Source of the DNA: Pseudomonas extremorientalis
GTDB lineage: Bacteria > Pseudomonadota > Gammaproteobacteria > Pseudomonadales > Pseudomonadaceae
Length of the DNA stretch: 64,000 nucleotides
Assembly: GCF_001870465.1 (NCBI RefSeq)
Contig: NZ_MDGK01000003.1
Coordinates: forward strand, 1 to 64,000
Reading direction: 5' to 3'
Notes under the pieces: generated by a model
Told to the model about the DNA's origin: nothing
Seen by the model: the letters and a program-made list of their open reading frames with translations, nothing else
Database searches by the model: none
Part shown: positions 25,320 through 34,631 of the stretch, piece after piece
Position numbering within the stretch: the stretch's first letter is position 1
Layout: each line of letters opens with the position of its first letter
Program-made: the position numbers and the translations under genes

Positions 25320-26495
25320 ATGACGCTCGACCCTCCTACCATTTTGGCACTCACTGTTGCCCTGGCAGCCGCTGCCGCCCTGTATCTGGCCGTTGAATGG
25401 CGCAGTGTGCGCGAACCTTCGCTGCTGTGCTGGAGCGCCGGTTTCGCGACGATCACCGTCGGCTCCACCCTCGCCCTGCTGCGGCTCAATGGCTTGCTGA
25501 TGATCGGCATCTGGTTCGCCAACGGCCTGCTGGTGACCGCGCACTTCCTGTTTTTACTGGGTGTGGCGCGGTTCACCCAAACGCGGCTGTCGCCCGTGTG
25601 GTTGCTGATGCTGCTGGTCTGGCTGGGCATGCTGATGTTGCCGGCCGATCCATCATGGTCCAAAGCCATGCTGGCGGTGCAGTCCCTGTTGGTGGCGCTG
25701 CCGACCCTGCGCGCCAGCTTCTTGCTGCGCCCCCACGGCAAGTCCCTGAGTATCGGCGCGGTGCAGTTGCGTTATGTGCTGCTGATCCATGGCGCGTTCT
25801 ATGTGGCCAAGGCCTTGTCGGTGCTGATACCCGGCACCTTGATCGACCTCGCCGCCTTCAAGGGCGAGATCATCCAGATCTCCCTGGTGGAAGGCGCCAT
25901 GGCGATCATGCTCATCGCACTGTCGATGACCGGCTCCGAACGCTATCGCCGCGAGCAGCAGATCGCCCGCCTCGCCGCGCGCGACCCGCTCACCGCCCTC
26001 TACAACCGCCGTGCCCTCGACCTGCGCGCACCACGTCTGCTCGCCCAGGTATCCCCCGCACAACCGGGCGCCCTGCTGCTGATCGACATCGACAACTTCA
26101 AATCGGTCAACGACCTCCACGGCCACAGCGCCGGCGACCGCCTGCTGATCGCCCTCAGCGAGATGATCCGCAGCGTGGTGCCCCGAGGCGCACTGGCCGC
26201 CCGCCTGGGCGGGGATGAATTCGTGATCCTGCTGAACCCGGCGTCCACCGAACAGATTGTCGAACTGGGCAGCAGCCTGCGCGACCAGTTCCAGCAACTG
26301 TCCGCACAGAGCTTCACCACACCTGCCCCGGTGACCCTGAGCATCGGCGCGAACCTGTTCGACCAGCCGCCGCCGAGTTTGACGGCACTGATCGAGCAAG
26401 GCGATACCACGCTGTATGAAACCAAGCGCGGTGGGCGCGATAGCATTCGCCTCGTCGACCGCACGGGCGCCAGCCCCTATGGCGCAAGGTCGTAA
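25320..26495 (+). CDS. Membrane diguanylate cyclase (GGDEF)
   Basis: A 391-aa protein with six or so N-terminal membrane helices (residues about 5-205) and a C-terminal GGDEF domain (DPLTALYNRRALDLR, LIDIDNFKSVNDLHGH, RLGGDEFVIL). The active site is intact, so it should make c-di-GMP. The position of the inhibitory RxxD site reads RGAL, so product inhibition by that route is not expected. Its 3' end overlaps the convergent IolG-like gene by 19 bp. Confidence 0.9.
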   Translation: MTLDPPTILALTVALAAAAALYLAVEWRSVREPSLLCWSAGFATITVGSTLALLRLNGLLMIGIWFANGLLVTAHFLFLLGVARFTQTRLSPVWLLMLLVWLGMLMLPADPSWSKAMLAVQSLLVALPTLRASFLLRPHGKSLSIGAVQLRYVLLIHGAFYVAKALSVLIPGTLIDLAAFKGEIIQISLVEGAMAIMLIALSMTGSERYRREQQIARLAARDPLTALYNRRALDLRAPRLLAQVSPAQPGALLLIDIDNFKSVNDLHGHSAGDRLLIALSEMIRSVVPRGALAARLGGDEFVILLNPASTEQIVELGSSLRDQFQQLSAQSFTTPAPVTLSIGANLFDQPPPSLTALIEQGDTTLYETKRGGRDSIRLVDRTGASPYGARS

Positions 26496-27487
26496 CTCAC
26501 CGTCACACTACTCCCAGTCCTCACCGACTCCAACGCACACTCCGCCAAATGCAACGCATACAACCCGTCCCGCACGCCGGTGGGCAATGCTGTGCCGTTG
26601 TTCAACGCGTCGATGAACTGCATCAACTCATTGCGATACGCATCCGCATAGCGCTCCAGGAAAAAGTGCTGCAACGGCTCAAGCGCCTCGGTGTGCTCGG
26701 CACTCCAGTGGCGCAAGGTGCTGGGGCGGTGGTTGTCGGTGAGCAGCACGCCGGTGACGCCGGAGACTTCGACGCGCTGGTCGTAGCCGTACACCGCCTG
26801 GCGGCAGCAATTGATATGGCATTGCTTGCCGGAGGCGGTGCGCAGCAGCACCATCACGCTGTCGTAGTCGTCGATCTCGGCCAGGCTCGGGTCGACCAGG
26901 CGGCTGGCGATGGCGCTGACTTCCACCGGTTCTTCGCCGAGCAGGTGGCGGGCGGTGTCGAAGTCGTGGATGGTCATGTCGCGCAGGATGCCACCGGAGT
27001 GGGCCAGGTAGTCACGCGGGGCCAGGCCGGGGTCGCGGCTGGTGATGATGACTTGGCGCACCGCGCCGATCTGCCCGGCGTCGAGGGCTGCGCGCAGGCG
27101 CAGCATGTCTGGGTCGAAGCGCCGGTTGAAGCCGAGCATCACGCGGCCGCCCTGGCGCTCCACGGCTTGGGCGGCGCTACGGGCCTTGACGATATCGAGG
27201 TCGATGGGTTTTTCGCAAAGCACCGCCTTGCCTGCGGCGACCGCCGCCAGCAACAGGTCGATATGGGTGTCGGTGGGCGTACCGATCACCACGGCGTCGA
27301 TGTCATTACGCGTAAGCACCGCGGCGCAATCGTAGGCCGCCTCACACCCCAGTTGGGTACTCAAGGCATCGACCCCTTCGCGCCAGGGGTCGGCCACCAG
27401 CACCAGCGTGGCATTGGGATGGGCGGCGACATTGGCGGCGTGGATCCTGGCGATGCGCCCGGCACCCAGGACGGCGATTCTCAGCAT
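26477..27487 (-). CDS. iolG: Inositol 2-dehydrogenase/IolG-like oxidoreductase
   Basis: A 336-aa Gfo/Idh/MocA-family NAD(P)-dependent dehydrogenase: Rossmann VLGAGRIARIHAANV, the catalytic lysine in VLCEKPIDLD, and the active-site histidine/aspartate in DMTIHDFDTARHLLGE. It is close to IolG, which oxidises myo-inositol at C2. The rest of the iol pathway (iolB, C, D, E) is not in the window, so the real substrate could be a different cyclitol or sugar. It lies 33 bp downstream of the LacI regulator and is probably co-transcribed with it. Confidence 0.78.
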   Translation of the reverse strand: MLRIAVLGAGRIARIHAANVAAHPNATLVLVADPWREGVDALSTQLGCEAAYDCAAVLTRNDIDAVVIGTPTDTHIDLLLAAVAAGKAVLCEKPIDLDIVKARSAAQAVERQGGRVMLGFNRRFDPDMLRLRAALDAGQIGAVRQVIITSRDPGLAPRDYLAHSGGILRDMTIHDFDTARHLLGEEPVEVSAIASRLVDPSLAEIDDYDSVMVLLRTASGKQCHINCCRQAVYGYDQRVEVSGVTGVLLTDNHRPSTLRHWSAEHTEALEPLQHFFLERYADAYRNELMQFIDALNNGTALPTGVRDGLYALHLAECALESVRTGSSVTVSYDLAP

Positions 27488-27520
27488 GGTCGAACTCCTG
27501 ATGTTGTTATTGAGGGAGAT

Positions 27521-28546
27521 TCAGTCCGGCAGGTTGAACGGCGTGACGATCTGCACCTGGGACGGTGCAATCGGCCCGGCCTTCCATAGCCGGTGGTAGT
27601 GCAGGATGTGCAGGAACACGTGGCGGGCATCGATCTGCAGGTTGTGATCGATGATCGCCGCGACCTTTTCTTCGCGCAGCAATTGGCGGTTTTCTTCGTC
27701 AAGGTCGTGACCGATAAACACCTCCAGTGGCCGATCCAGGGCCGCGAACGCGTCGACAATCGCGCGGTTGCCGCCGCCGACGCTGTACACCGCCTTGAGC
27801 TCGGGATGCTGTTGCAGCGCCTGGGTCACCCGCTCGAAGGTGCGGTCGTACACCCCAAAGCCGCCGCTCACGTCCAGCACTCGCAGGTGCGCGGCACGCC
27901 CACGCAGCCAGGCACGAAAGCCCATCTCGCGTTCTTCTTCGCCACGGAACAGTTCGCTGCCAATCACCACCGCCACGTCCTGGGGCTGCGTCGGCAGCCA
28001 GCGCGACATCAGGTAGGCAGCGGTCTGGCCGGCGGTGCGGTTGTCCATGCCGACATAGCCGATGCGCTCGCTTTGCGGCAAATCCGTAACCAGGGTCACC
28101 ACCGGAATCCCCGCCGCGATCAGTTCCTTGACCGCCAGGTTCACCGCCGGCTCATCGGCGGCCTTGAGCACCACGCCCTGGCTGCCGGTATCCAGGCAGC
28201 GCAGCAGTTGGTCGTGCATGGCCTGGGGTTCGATCTCTTCGAACAGGTGAAAGCGCGGGGCAATGCGGAACGGCGCCAGGCTGCCCAGTTGTGCGGTAAT
28301 CGCCGTCTGCACCGCGCTACTGAAGCGCTTGGGCGTGTGCATGATCACGTCGACGTGGAACGTGCGCCCTACCGCCAGGCCGTTTTTTTCCTGGGACTCC
28401 AACTCCTCCAGCGCCTGCTCGATACGCCGCCGGGTCTGGGCATGCACGCTGCCACGCTGATGCAGGACGCGGTCGACCGTAGCTTTGCTGACGCCGGCCT
28501 GCGTCGCCAGTTGCTTGATGGAGAAGTGTTTGGCGCGTTCGAGCAT
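27521..28546 (-). CDS. LacI-family transcriptional regulator
   Basis: A 341-aa regulator with an N-terminal LacI helix-turn-helix (FSIKQLATQAGVSKATVDRV) and a type-1 periplasmic-binding-like sensor domain (SQGVVLKAADEPAVNLAVKE, RIGYVGMDNRTAGQTAAYLM, AVYSVGGGNRAIVDAF). It resembles regulators of inositol/sugar uptake loci. It heads the leftward lacI-iolG unit and diverges from the SDR-dioxygenase-binding protein unit, so it probably controls both. The ATG at 28546 places the HTH about 8 residues in. An ATG at 28558 is the alternative. Confidence 0.87.
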   Translation of the reverse strand: MLERAKHFSIKQLATQAGVSKATVDRVLHQRGSVHAQTRRRIEQALEELESQEKNGLAVGRTFHVDVIMHTPKRFSSAVQTAITAQLGSLAPFRIAPRFHLFEEIEPQAMHDQLLRCLDTGSQGVVLKAADEPAVNLAVKELIAAGIPVVTLVTDLPQSERIGYVGMDNRTAGQTAAYLMSRWLPTQPQDVAVVIGSELFRGEEEREMGFRAWLRGRAAHLRVLDVSGGFGVYDRTFERVTQALQQHPELKAVYSVGGGNRAIVDAFAALDRPLEVFIGHDLDEENRQLLREEKVAAIIDHNLQIDARHVFLHILHYHRLWKAGPIAPSQVQIVTPFNLPD

Positions 28547-28671
28547 GGGGCCTCGCATGAGGTGTTTTTGAGGTGTTTTTTGGGTATTACTGAGGTTTTG
28601 CAATGCTAGTCTCAGTTTTGTCCGGCGTCGAGCCGGGCGATGCACAACAACAAAAATGCCTGGAGAACTGC

Positions 28672-29508
28672 ATGCCTAACACCGATCTCGCCACGTCGTT
28701 CAGCGGCCAATACTTTGTCGTCACCGGCAGCACCCAGGGCCTGGGCGCGGCGGTCGCCCGTACCCTGGCGCAACGTGGCGCCGCCGGGCTGATCATCTGC
28801 GGGCGAAGACGCGCCCAGGGCGAGGAGCAGGTGCGGCAGTTGGCCCAGCTGGATTGCCCGGCGTTTTTTGTCGAGGCGGACCTGGAGCAGGTCGAGGATT
28901 GCCGCGCGATCATCGATGCGGCGCGTACCCACTTCGGCACCTTGCATGGGCTGGTCAACTGCGCCGGGATGTCGGATCGCGGCACCATCCTGGACACCTC
29001 GCCCGAGCTGTTTGATCGGCTGATGGCGGTGAATGTGCGGGCGCCGTTTTTCCTGATGCAGGAGGCGCTGAAGCTGATGGTCAGCAACGGCGTGGAAGGC
29101 GCGGTGGTGAATATCCAGAGCGTCACCGGGCACGGCGGGCAATCGTTCCTGAGTGCCTATGCCGCGTCCAAGGGCGCGCTGGCGATCCTCACCAAAAATG
29201 TGGCGTTCAGTGCCCTGCGCAATCGCATCCGAGTCAATGGCCTGAACATCGGCTGGATGGACACGCCCCACGAAGATGACATCCAGCGCCAGTACCACGG
29301 TGCCCAGGATGGCTGGCTGGAAAAGGCCGAGCGCGCACAGCCGTTCGGGCGCCTGCTCAAGCCTGAAGAAGTGGCGCGCAGCGTGGCCTTCCTGCTGTCC
29401 AGCGAGTCGGGAATGATGACCGGCTCGGTGATCGACCTGGAGCAAGGCGTGGTCGGCTGTACCGACGGCGGCAGCCCGCAACCGAATCAGGCGCTGGGAG
29501 GTGTGTGA
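28672..29508 (+). CDS. Short-chain dehydrogenase/reductase
   Basis: A 278-aa classical SDR: cofactor motif [23 protein letters not shown], and catalytic Ser/Tyr/Lys in [10 protein letters not shown] and [10 protein letters not shown]. It oxidises or reduces an alcohol or ketone using NAD(P). It leads a rightward unit whose next ATG overlaps its stop (TGATG). Given the IolG-like dehydrogenase and sugar-binding protein in the same locus, a cyclitol or sugar derivative is a plausible substrate. Confidence 0.88.
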   Translation: MPNTDLATSFSGQYFVVTGSTQGLGAAVARTLAQRGAAGLIICGRRRAQGEEQVRQLAQLDCPAFFVEADLEQVEDCRAIIDAARTHFGTLHGLVNCAGMSDRGTILDTSPELFDRLMAVNVRAPFFLMQEALKLMVSNGVEGAVVNIQSVTGHGGQSFLSAYAASKGALAILTKNVAFSALRNRIRVNGLNIGWMDTPHEDDIQRQYHGAQDGWLEKAERAQPFGRLLKPEEVARSVAFLLSSESGMMTGSVIDLEQGVVGCTDGGSPQPNQALGGV

Positions 29509-30641
29509 TGTCGGCGTTCGTGACGGAACAGGCCGTGCGCCTGGTGGATTTCAATGACCTCTGTGCGCAACGCGTGAGCCGAGAGGATTACCCTCTCTGC
29601 GCTCAAGTGCAGAGCAATGTGCCGATCTATCAGGCCCACACCCTGCGCAACAGCGACCGCCTGGCGGTGATGAATGAACTGCACCACCTGTTCCGCGAGG
29701 GGCCCGGGGTGATGGTGGTGCGCCGGGCCTATGAAGACCTGGAAGTGGTCGACCGCCACAGCCAGGTGTTCGAGGCGATCTTTGCCCATGAGGCGGCGCA
29801 GGGCGTGGCGGCCGATCACTTCGCCAAGGCCGGCAGCAACGGGCGCATCTGGAATTCATTGCAGAAAGCCGCGCTGCAGTCGCCGGCGTCGTTTGTGGAG
29901 TACTACGCCAACCCGCTGTTGGGGTTGATTGCCGAGGCGTGGCTGGGGCCGAGCTATCAGGTCACGGCGCAGGTCAACGTGGTGCATCCCGGTGGCCAGG
30001 CCCAGCAACCGCACCGCGATTACCACCTGGGCTTTCAGACCAATGATGTAGTGGAGCGCTTTCCCCTGCCCCTGCACCTGCTGTCCCAGTACCTGACGTT
30101 GCAAGGCGCGGTGGCGCACTCGGACATGCCGCTGGAAACCGGCCCGACCCAGTTGCTGCCGTTTTCCCAGCAATACGCCCTGGGTTACCTGGCGTGGCGG
30201 CGTCCGGAGTTTATCGACTATTTCCAGCAGCACGCCGTGCAACTGCCGCTGAACAAGGGCGACCTGCTGTTCTTCAACCCGGCGCTGTTCCATGCCGCCG
30301 GCACCAACCGCACAGCCGACCGCCAACGCATGGCCAACCTGTTGCAGATTTCCTCGGCGTTCGGCAAGCCCATGGAAGCCCTCGACCGCGACCGCATGAT
30401 GCTGGCGGTGTACCCGGCCTTGCTGGACAACACCGCACTGGATGCCCAGGCCTTGGCGGCGGTGATCGCCTGCACCGCCGACGGCTATTCCTTCCCCACC
30501 AACCTCGACACCGACCCGCCCTTGAAGGGCCTGGCCCCGCAAACCGGGCAGCAACTGATGCAGCAAGCCCTCGACGAACGCTGGCCATTCCCGGCGTTTG
30601 CCGCTGCCGTGGAGCAACTGCGGACCAAGCGCCAGGCGTGA
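29508..30641 (+). CDS. Phytanoyl-CoA dioxygenase-family protein
   Basis: A 377-aa Fe(II)/2-oxoglutarate-dependent dioxygenase of the PhyH family. The iron ligands appear as HxD in QQPHRDYHLGF and a distal histidine in ALFHAAGTNRTADRQR, whose arginine would bind 2-oxoglutarate. It would hydroxylate or demethylate a small molecule supplied by this locus. The start overlaps the SDR stop by one base. The substrate is not deducible, and PhyH relatives act on many compounds besides acyl-CoA. Confidence 0.82.
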   Translation: MSAFVTEQAVRLVDFNDLCAQRVSREDYPLCAQVQSNVPIYQAHTLRNSDRLAVMNELHHLFREGPGVMVVRRAYEDLEVVDRHSQVFEAIFAHEAAQGVAADHFAKAGSNGRIWNSLQKAALQSPASFVEYYANPLLGLIAEAWLGPSYQVTAQVNVVHPGGQAQQPHRDYHLGFQTNDVVERFPLPLHLLSQYLTLQGAVAHSDMPLETGPTQLLPFSQQYALGYLAWRRPEFIDYFQQHAVQLPLNKGDLLFFNPALFHAAGTNRTADRQRMANLLQISSAFGKPMEALDRDRMMLAVYPALLDNTALDAQALAAVIACTADGYSFPTNLDTDPPLKGLAPQTGQQLMQQALDERWPFPAFAAAVEQLRTKRQA

Positions 30642-30682
30642 ACCCTCTGTTTCAACAACAACAAAAACAACGGAGCACCATC

Positions 30683-31606
30683 ATGAAGAAGCAAATCCTT
30701 GCGGCACTCCTGACCCTGGCGATAAGCCCCTGGGCGCTGGCCGATATACGCATCGGCGTGAGCATCGCCCAGGTCGACGACGTCTTCCTCGCGCAGATGC
30801 GTGACTACATGGCCGCCCACGCCAAGCAACTGCCCGGCGTGACCCTGCAATTCGAAGACGCCCAGGGCGACGTGGTGCGCCAGCTCAACCAGGTGCAGAA
30901 CTTCACCGCCCAGGGCATGGACGCGATTATCGTCAACCCGGTGGACACTGCCGCCACGCAAAAAATGACCGCCAACGCCCAGCAAGCCAAGACGCCGCTG
31001 GTGTACGTCAACCGCCGCCCGGATGCTCAGCAGTTGCCACCGGGCGTGGGGTATGTGGGCTCGGACGAGGTCAAGGCCGGTGAAATTCAGATGCGTTACC
31101 TGGCGCAAAAGATGGGTGGCAAGGGCAACCTGGCGATCATGCTCGGGCTTCTGTCCAACAACGCCACGCATAATCGGACGCTGGGGGTGAAGACCGTGCT
31201 CAAGGAGTATCCCGACATCAAGATCGTCGAGGAACAGAGCGCGGAGTGGCAGCGCAGCAAAGCGATTGACCTGATGAACAACTGGATCGTGTCCGGGCGC
31301 AAAATCGATGCGGTGGCGGCAAACGCGGATGAGATGGCGATCGGCGCGGCCATGGCGATCAGCCAGGCGGGCATGCAGCCGGGCAAGGACATCCTGGTGG
31401 CGGGCAGCGACGGTGGGGCTGCCGGGCTGGATGCGGTGAAGAAAGGCCAGTTGCTGGTGACGGTGTATCAGGACAACAAGGGCCAGGCCGTGGGCTCGAT
31501 CGACCTGGCGGTGAAGATGGTGAAGAAGGAGCCGTACACTGCTGAGCTGACCATTCCTTATCAGCAGATCACCAAGGACAACTACCAGGCCTTCCTCAAC
31601 CCTTGA
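30683..31606 (+). CDS. Periplasmic sugar/inositol-binding protein
   Basis: A 307-aa ABC-type solute-binding protein (ribose/inositol-binding cluster) with a signal peptide cleaved after SPWALA (about residue 20). Typical segments are RIGVSIAQVDDVFLAQMRDY, VQNFTAQGMDAIIVNPVDT and GSDGGAAGLDAVKKGQLLVT. It resembles inositol/galactose-type binding proteins. No ATPase or permease gene follows: a REP fragment and an unrelated gene on the other strand come next, so its transporter must be encoded elsewhere. GGAGC lies about 7 nt before the start. Confidence 0.88.
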   Translation: MKKQILAALLTLAISPWALADIRIGVSIAQVDDVFLAQMRDYMAAHAKQLPGVTLQFEDAQGDVVRQLNQVQNFTAQGMDAIIVNPVDTAATQKMTANAQQAKTPLVYVNRRPDAQQLPPGVGYVGSDEVKAGEIQMRYLAQKMGGKGNLAIMLGLLSNNATHNRTLGVKTVLKEYPDIKIVEEQSAEWQRSKAIDLMNNWIVSGRKIDAVAANADEMAIGAAMAISQAGMQPGKDILVAGSDGGAAGLDAVKKGQLLVTVYQDNKGQAVGSIDLAVKMVKKEPYTAELTIPYQQITKDNYQAFLNP

Positions 31607-31620
31607 GCCGAACGAACCTG

Positions 31621-31644
31621 TTGTGGCGAGCGGGCTTGCCACAA
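31621..31644. repeat. REP fragment, family 1
   Basis: TGTGGCGAGCGGGCTTGCC repeats the first 19 bp of the REPIN arm at 3324. It is here reduced to a hairpin, TTGTGGC (31621-31627) with GCCACAA (31638-31644). It follows the binding-protein gene and may double as a terminator. Confidence 0.75.
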
Positions 31645-31672
31645 CAAGCCCTCTCACCAAAGGGAGTTTGCG

Positions 31673-31993
31673 TCAACCGGTCTTCTCGCTGAACGGTTCA
31701 AGCCCATTCACCACCAGATAAAGCAACGGCCCCACCGACACAAACACCGCCGTCAGCACAAAATACGGCACCAGCGAAGCCACCGACCGCCCGCGCCGCC
31801 GCGCATCCCGGTACATCCACACGCCCGCCAGCAGCGCCATCAGGTACAGGTCGATCACCACTTGCGCGGTGTCCGGTCGCGACATCAATTCGCGCCCGAA
31901 CGCCAGCAGCGACTGCTCGGCCGTCAGCAGCGTGAACAGGGTGTATGACGAAAACAGCAGCAAACCGACCAGCGCAACACGGGATCTTTTCAT
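31673..31993 (-). CDS. Small membrane protein, DUF2834-like
   Basis: A 106-aa membrane protein with three hydrophobic segments (ALVGLLLFSSYTLFTLL, VVIDLYLMALLAGVWM, LVPYFVLTAVFVSVGPLLYL) and a charged YRDARRRGRS loop. It resembles the DUF2834 family, whose function is unknown. The start at 31993 is supported by AAGGAAG just upstream. It diverges from the XRE-type regulator, with a perfect 7-bp inverted repeat between them, suggesting shared control. Confidence 0.7.
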   Translation of the reverse strand: MKRSRVALVGLLLFSSYTLFTLLTAEQSLLAFGRELMSRPDTAQVVIDLYLMALLAGVWMYRDARRRGRSVASLVPYFVLTAVFVSVGPLLYLVVNGLEPFSEKTG

Positions 31994-32050
31994 GGGTTCT
32001 TCCTTGGGGTGATGAAGGCCCACGTTAGTGATAAGGTTCGGCCCCTCGCA

Positions 32051-32067
32051 ATGACCTCGGAGGTCAT
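32051..32067. promoter_or_regulatory. Operator-like inverted repeat
   Basis: ATGACCT-CGG-AGGTCAT is a perfect inverted repeat 9 bp before the start of the XRE regulator and in the divergent region with the small membrane protein gene. It is a probable binding site for that regulator. Confidence 0.6.
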
Positions 32068-32076
32068 GATCCCGCC

Positions 32077-32865
32077 ATGGACACCCCTGCCACCGCCGGC
32101 GAACACCTGCGCCACTTGCGCCGGCAAGCGCGGCTCAGCCAGCTCGACCTGGCCCTGATCACCGGTGTTTCCCAGCGCCACCTCAGTTGCCTCGAAACCG
32201 GACGCGCCAAGCCGAGCCCGGGTACCTTGCACAACCTGCTGACGGCACTGGAAGCGCCGCTGGACCAGCGCAACCGCGTGTTCCTCGCCGCTGGCTACGC
32301 CCCGCGCTACAGCGCCACGCCACTGGCCTCACCGGCGATGGCCGCGATCCGCGAAGCGGTCAGCCATGTGCTGCACGCCAACAACCCCGCGCCGGCCATC
32401 CTGCTGGACAGCCAGTGGCAGGTGCTGGCAGCGAATGCCAGCACCGCCGTGCTGTTTGAACTGGCTGGCATCCCGTCCGATTCAGCCGAGGGCTTGAACC
32501 TGCTGACCACGCTGCTGCAGTCGGGCGGCCTGGGCGATCACCTGATCAACGCCAACGAGGTCCGCACCCTCGCCTGGCAACGCGCCACCCGTGAGGCGTT
32601 GGGCAATCCTGAACTGGCCGCCCTGCTGGCGCGTTTACCGACACCGGCCAGCACCGAGCTGCCCGCCGACATGCCACCGCTGGTGCTGACGCGCATCCGC
32701 TCAAGCCGGGGCGAACTGAGTTTTCTCTCCACCTTCACCACCTTCGGCATGCCTCAGGACATCACCCTCTCCTCCCTGCGCATCGAACATCTGATTCCTG
32801 CCGACGACGCCACTTGGCAGGTGATGCGCGCGGCCTATGCGAGTTATGCCGCGCTGGTTTTGTGA
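32077..32865 (+). CDS. XRE-family regulator with MmyB-like ligand domain
   Basis: A 262-aa regulator: an N-terminal XRE helix-turn-helix (LRHLRRQARLSQLDLALITG, VSQRHLSCLETGRAKPS) and a C-terminal MmyB-like PAS-fold domain (AILLDSQWQVLAANASTAVL, LSFLSTFTTFGMPQDITLSS, HLIPADDATW). The family is thought to sense a hydrophobic or fatty-acid-like ligand. It probably autoregulates through the inverted repeat just upstream and may control the divergent DUF2834-like gene. Confidence 0.88.
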   Translation: MDTPATAGEHLRHLRRQARLSQLDLALITGVSQRHLSCLETGRAKPSPGTLHNLLTALEAPLDQRNRVFLAAGYAPRYSATPLASPAMAAIREAVSHVLHANNPAPAILLDSQWQVLAANASTAVLFELAGIPSDSAEGLNLLTTLLQSGGLGDHLINANEVRTLAWQRATREALGNPELAALLARLPTPASTELPADMPPLVLTRIRSSRGELSFLSTFTTFGMPQDITLSSLRIEHLIPADDATWQVMRAAYASYAALVL

Positions 32866-32922
32866 AATATCTGTACGTAGACTGCCGCCATACCCCCACC
32901 TGAAGGCGGCGAAAAAAACCTG

Positions 32923-34620
32923 ATGCAAGTTACCGAAGTCTCCATTGCCCAATTGCGCGCGGCACTTGAATCCGGCCAGACCACGGCCGTTGAACTGGTA
33001 GAAGCCTACCTGGCGCGGATCGAGGCCTATGACGGTCCGCAGACCGCCACGGCCTTGAACGCCGTGGTGGTGCGCAACCCCCGGGCGCTCGAAGAAGCCG
33101 AGGCGTCCGATGCGCGCCGGGCCAAAGGCGAAACCCTGGGGCCTTTGGATGGCATTCCCTACACCGCCAAGGACAGCTACTTGGTCAAGGGCCTGACGGC
33201 GGCCTCCGGCAGCCCGGCGTTTGCCGACCTGGTGGCCCAACGCGATGCGTTCACCATCGAGCGCCTGCGCGCCGGCGGCGCTATCTGTCTGGGCAAGACC
33301 AATATGCCGCCGATGGCCAATGGCGGCATGCAGCGTGGCGTCTATGGTCGGGCGGAAAGCCCGTACAACGCCAACTACCTGACGGCACCGTTTGCTTCCG
33401 GCTCGTCCAACGGTGCCGGCACGGCGACGGCAGCCAGTTTCTCGGCCTTTGGCCTGGCCGAAGAAACCTGGTCCAGCGGGCGCGGTCCGGCGTCCAACAA
33501 CGGCCTGTGCGCCTACACGCCGTCCAGGGGGGTGATTTCGGTGCGCGGCAACTGGCCGCTCACACCCACCATGGACGTGGTGGTGCCCTACGCACGCACC
33601 ATGGCCGACCTGCTGGAAGTGCTCGATGTGGTGGTGGCCGAAGACCCGGACACCCGTGGCGACCTGTGGCGCCTGCAGCCCTGGGTGCCGATCCCGAGCG
33701 TCGCCTCGGTGCGCCCGGCGTCTTACGCTGACCTGGCCGTGAGCGCGGCCTCCCTCGCAGGCAAGCGCTTTGGCGTACCGCGCATGTACATCAATGCCGA
33801 CCCCGACGCCGGCACCAGCGAGAAACCCGGCATCGGCGGCCCCACCGGGCAGAAGATCAACACCCGCGCCAGCGTTATCGACCTGTGGAACGACGCCCGC
33901 CAAGCCTTGGTGGCGGCCGGCGCTGAAGTGATCGACGTGGATTTCCCGCTGGTGTCCAACTGCGAAGGCGACCGCCCCGGCGCGCCCACCGTGTTTACCC
34001 GTGGGCTGGTGTCCAAGGAATTCCTGCACGATGAACTGTGGGAACTATCGGCCTGGGCCTTCGATGATTTCCTGCGCGCCAACGACGATCCAGCGCTCAA
34101 CCGTCTGGCGGATGTGGACGGGCCGAAGATCTTCCCCCACGACCCGGGCACCCTGCCCAACCGCGAAGACGACCTGGCCGCCGGCATGGATGAGTACGTG
34201 CGCATGGCCCAGCGTGGCATCACCCCGTGGGACCGGATCAGCACCGTCCCCGATGGCCTGCGCGGCCTGGAACAGACGCGCCGGATCGACCTGGAAGACT
34301 GGATGGACAAGCTTGGCCTCGACGCCGTGCTGTTCCCCACCGTGGCCGACGTAGGCCCGGCTGACGCCGATGTGAACGAAGCCTCTGCCGACATCGCCTG
34401 GAGCAACGGTGTCTGGGTGGCCAACGGCAACCTTGCCATCCGCCACCTGGGCGTGCCGACCGTCACCGTGCCCATGGGCGTGATGGCCGATATCGGCATG
34501 CCGGTGGGGCTGACGTTTGCCGGGCGCGCCTATGATGACTCGGCGTTGCTGCGGTTTGCGTCGGCGTATGAGTCGACCGGCAGCAAGCGCCTGGTGCCGC
34601 CGCGTACGCCGGCACTCTAA
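32923..34620 (+). CDS. Amidase-signature hydrolase
   Basis: A 565-aa amidase-signature (AS) enzyme that hydrolyses an amide bond. The catalytic lysine is in PYTAKDSYLVKG (Lys-83). The serine-rich loop ASGSSNGAGTATAA (about 159-172) supplies the cis-serine. The usual DTGGSIR block is divergent here (TWSSGRGPAS, about 182-191), but it keeps a serine at the nucleophile position (about 185). The C-terminal half carries LGVPTVTVPMGVMADIGMPV. The substrate is unknown. A 12-bp hairpin follows the stop. Confidence 0.83.
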   Translation: MQVTEVSIAQLRAALESGQTTAVELVEAYLARIEAYDGPQTATALNAVVVRNPRALEEAEASDARRAKGETLGPLDGIPYTAKDSYLVKGLTAASGSPAFADLVAQRDAFTIERLRAGGAICLGKTNMPPMANGGMQRGVYGRAESPYNANYLTAPFASGSSNGAGTATAASFSAFGLAEETWSSGRGPASNNGLCAYTPSRGVISVRGNWPLTPTMDVVVPYARTMADLLEVLDVVVAEDPDTRGDLWRLQPWVPIPSVASVRPASYADLAVSAASLAGKRFGVPRMYINADPDAGTSEKPGIGGPTGQKINTRASVIDLWNDARQALVAAGAEVIDVDFPLVSNCEGDRPGAPTVFTRGLVSKEFLHDELWELSAWAFDDFLRANDDPALNRLADVDGPKIFPHDPGTLPNREDDLAAGMDEYVRMAQRGITPWDRISTVPDGLRGLEQTRRIDLEDWMDKLGLDAVLFPTVADVGPADADVNEASADIAWSNGVWVANGNLAIRHLGVPTVTVPMGVMADIGMPVGLTFAGRAYDDSALLRFASAYESTGSKRLVPPRTPAL

Positions 34621-34631
34621 CTCAAGGCAGG

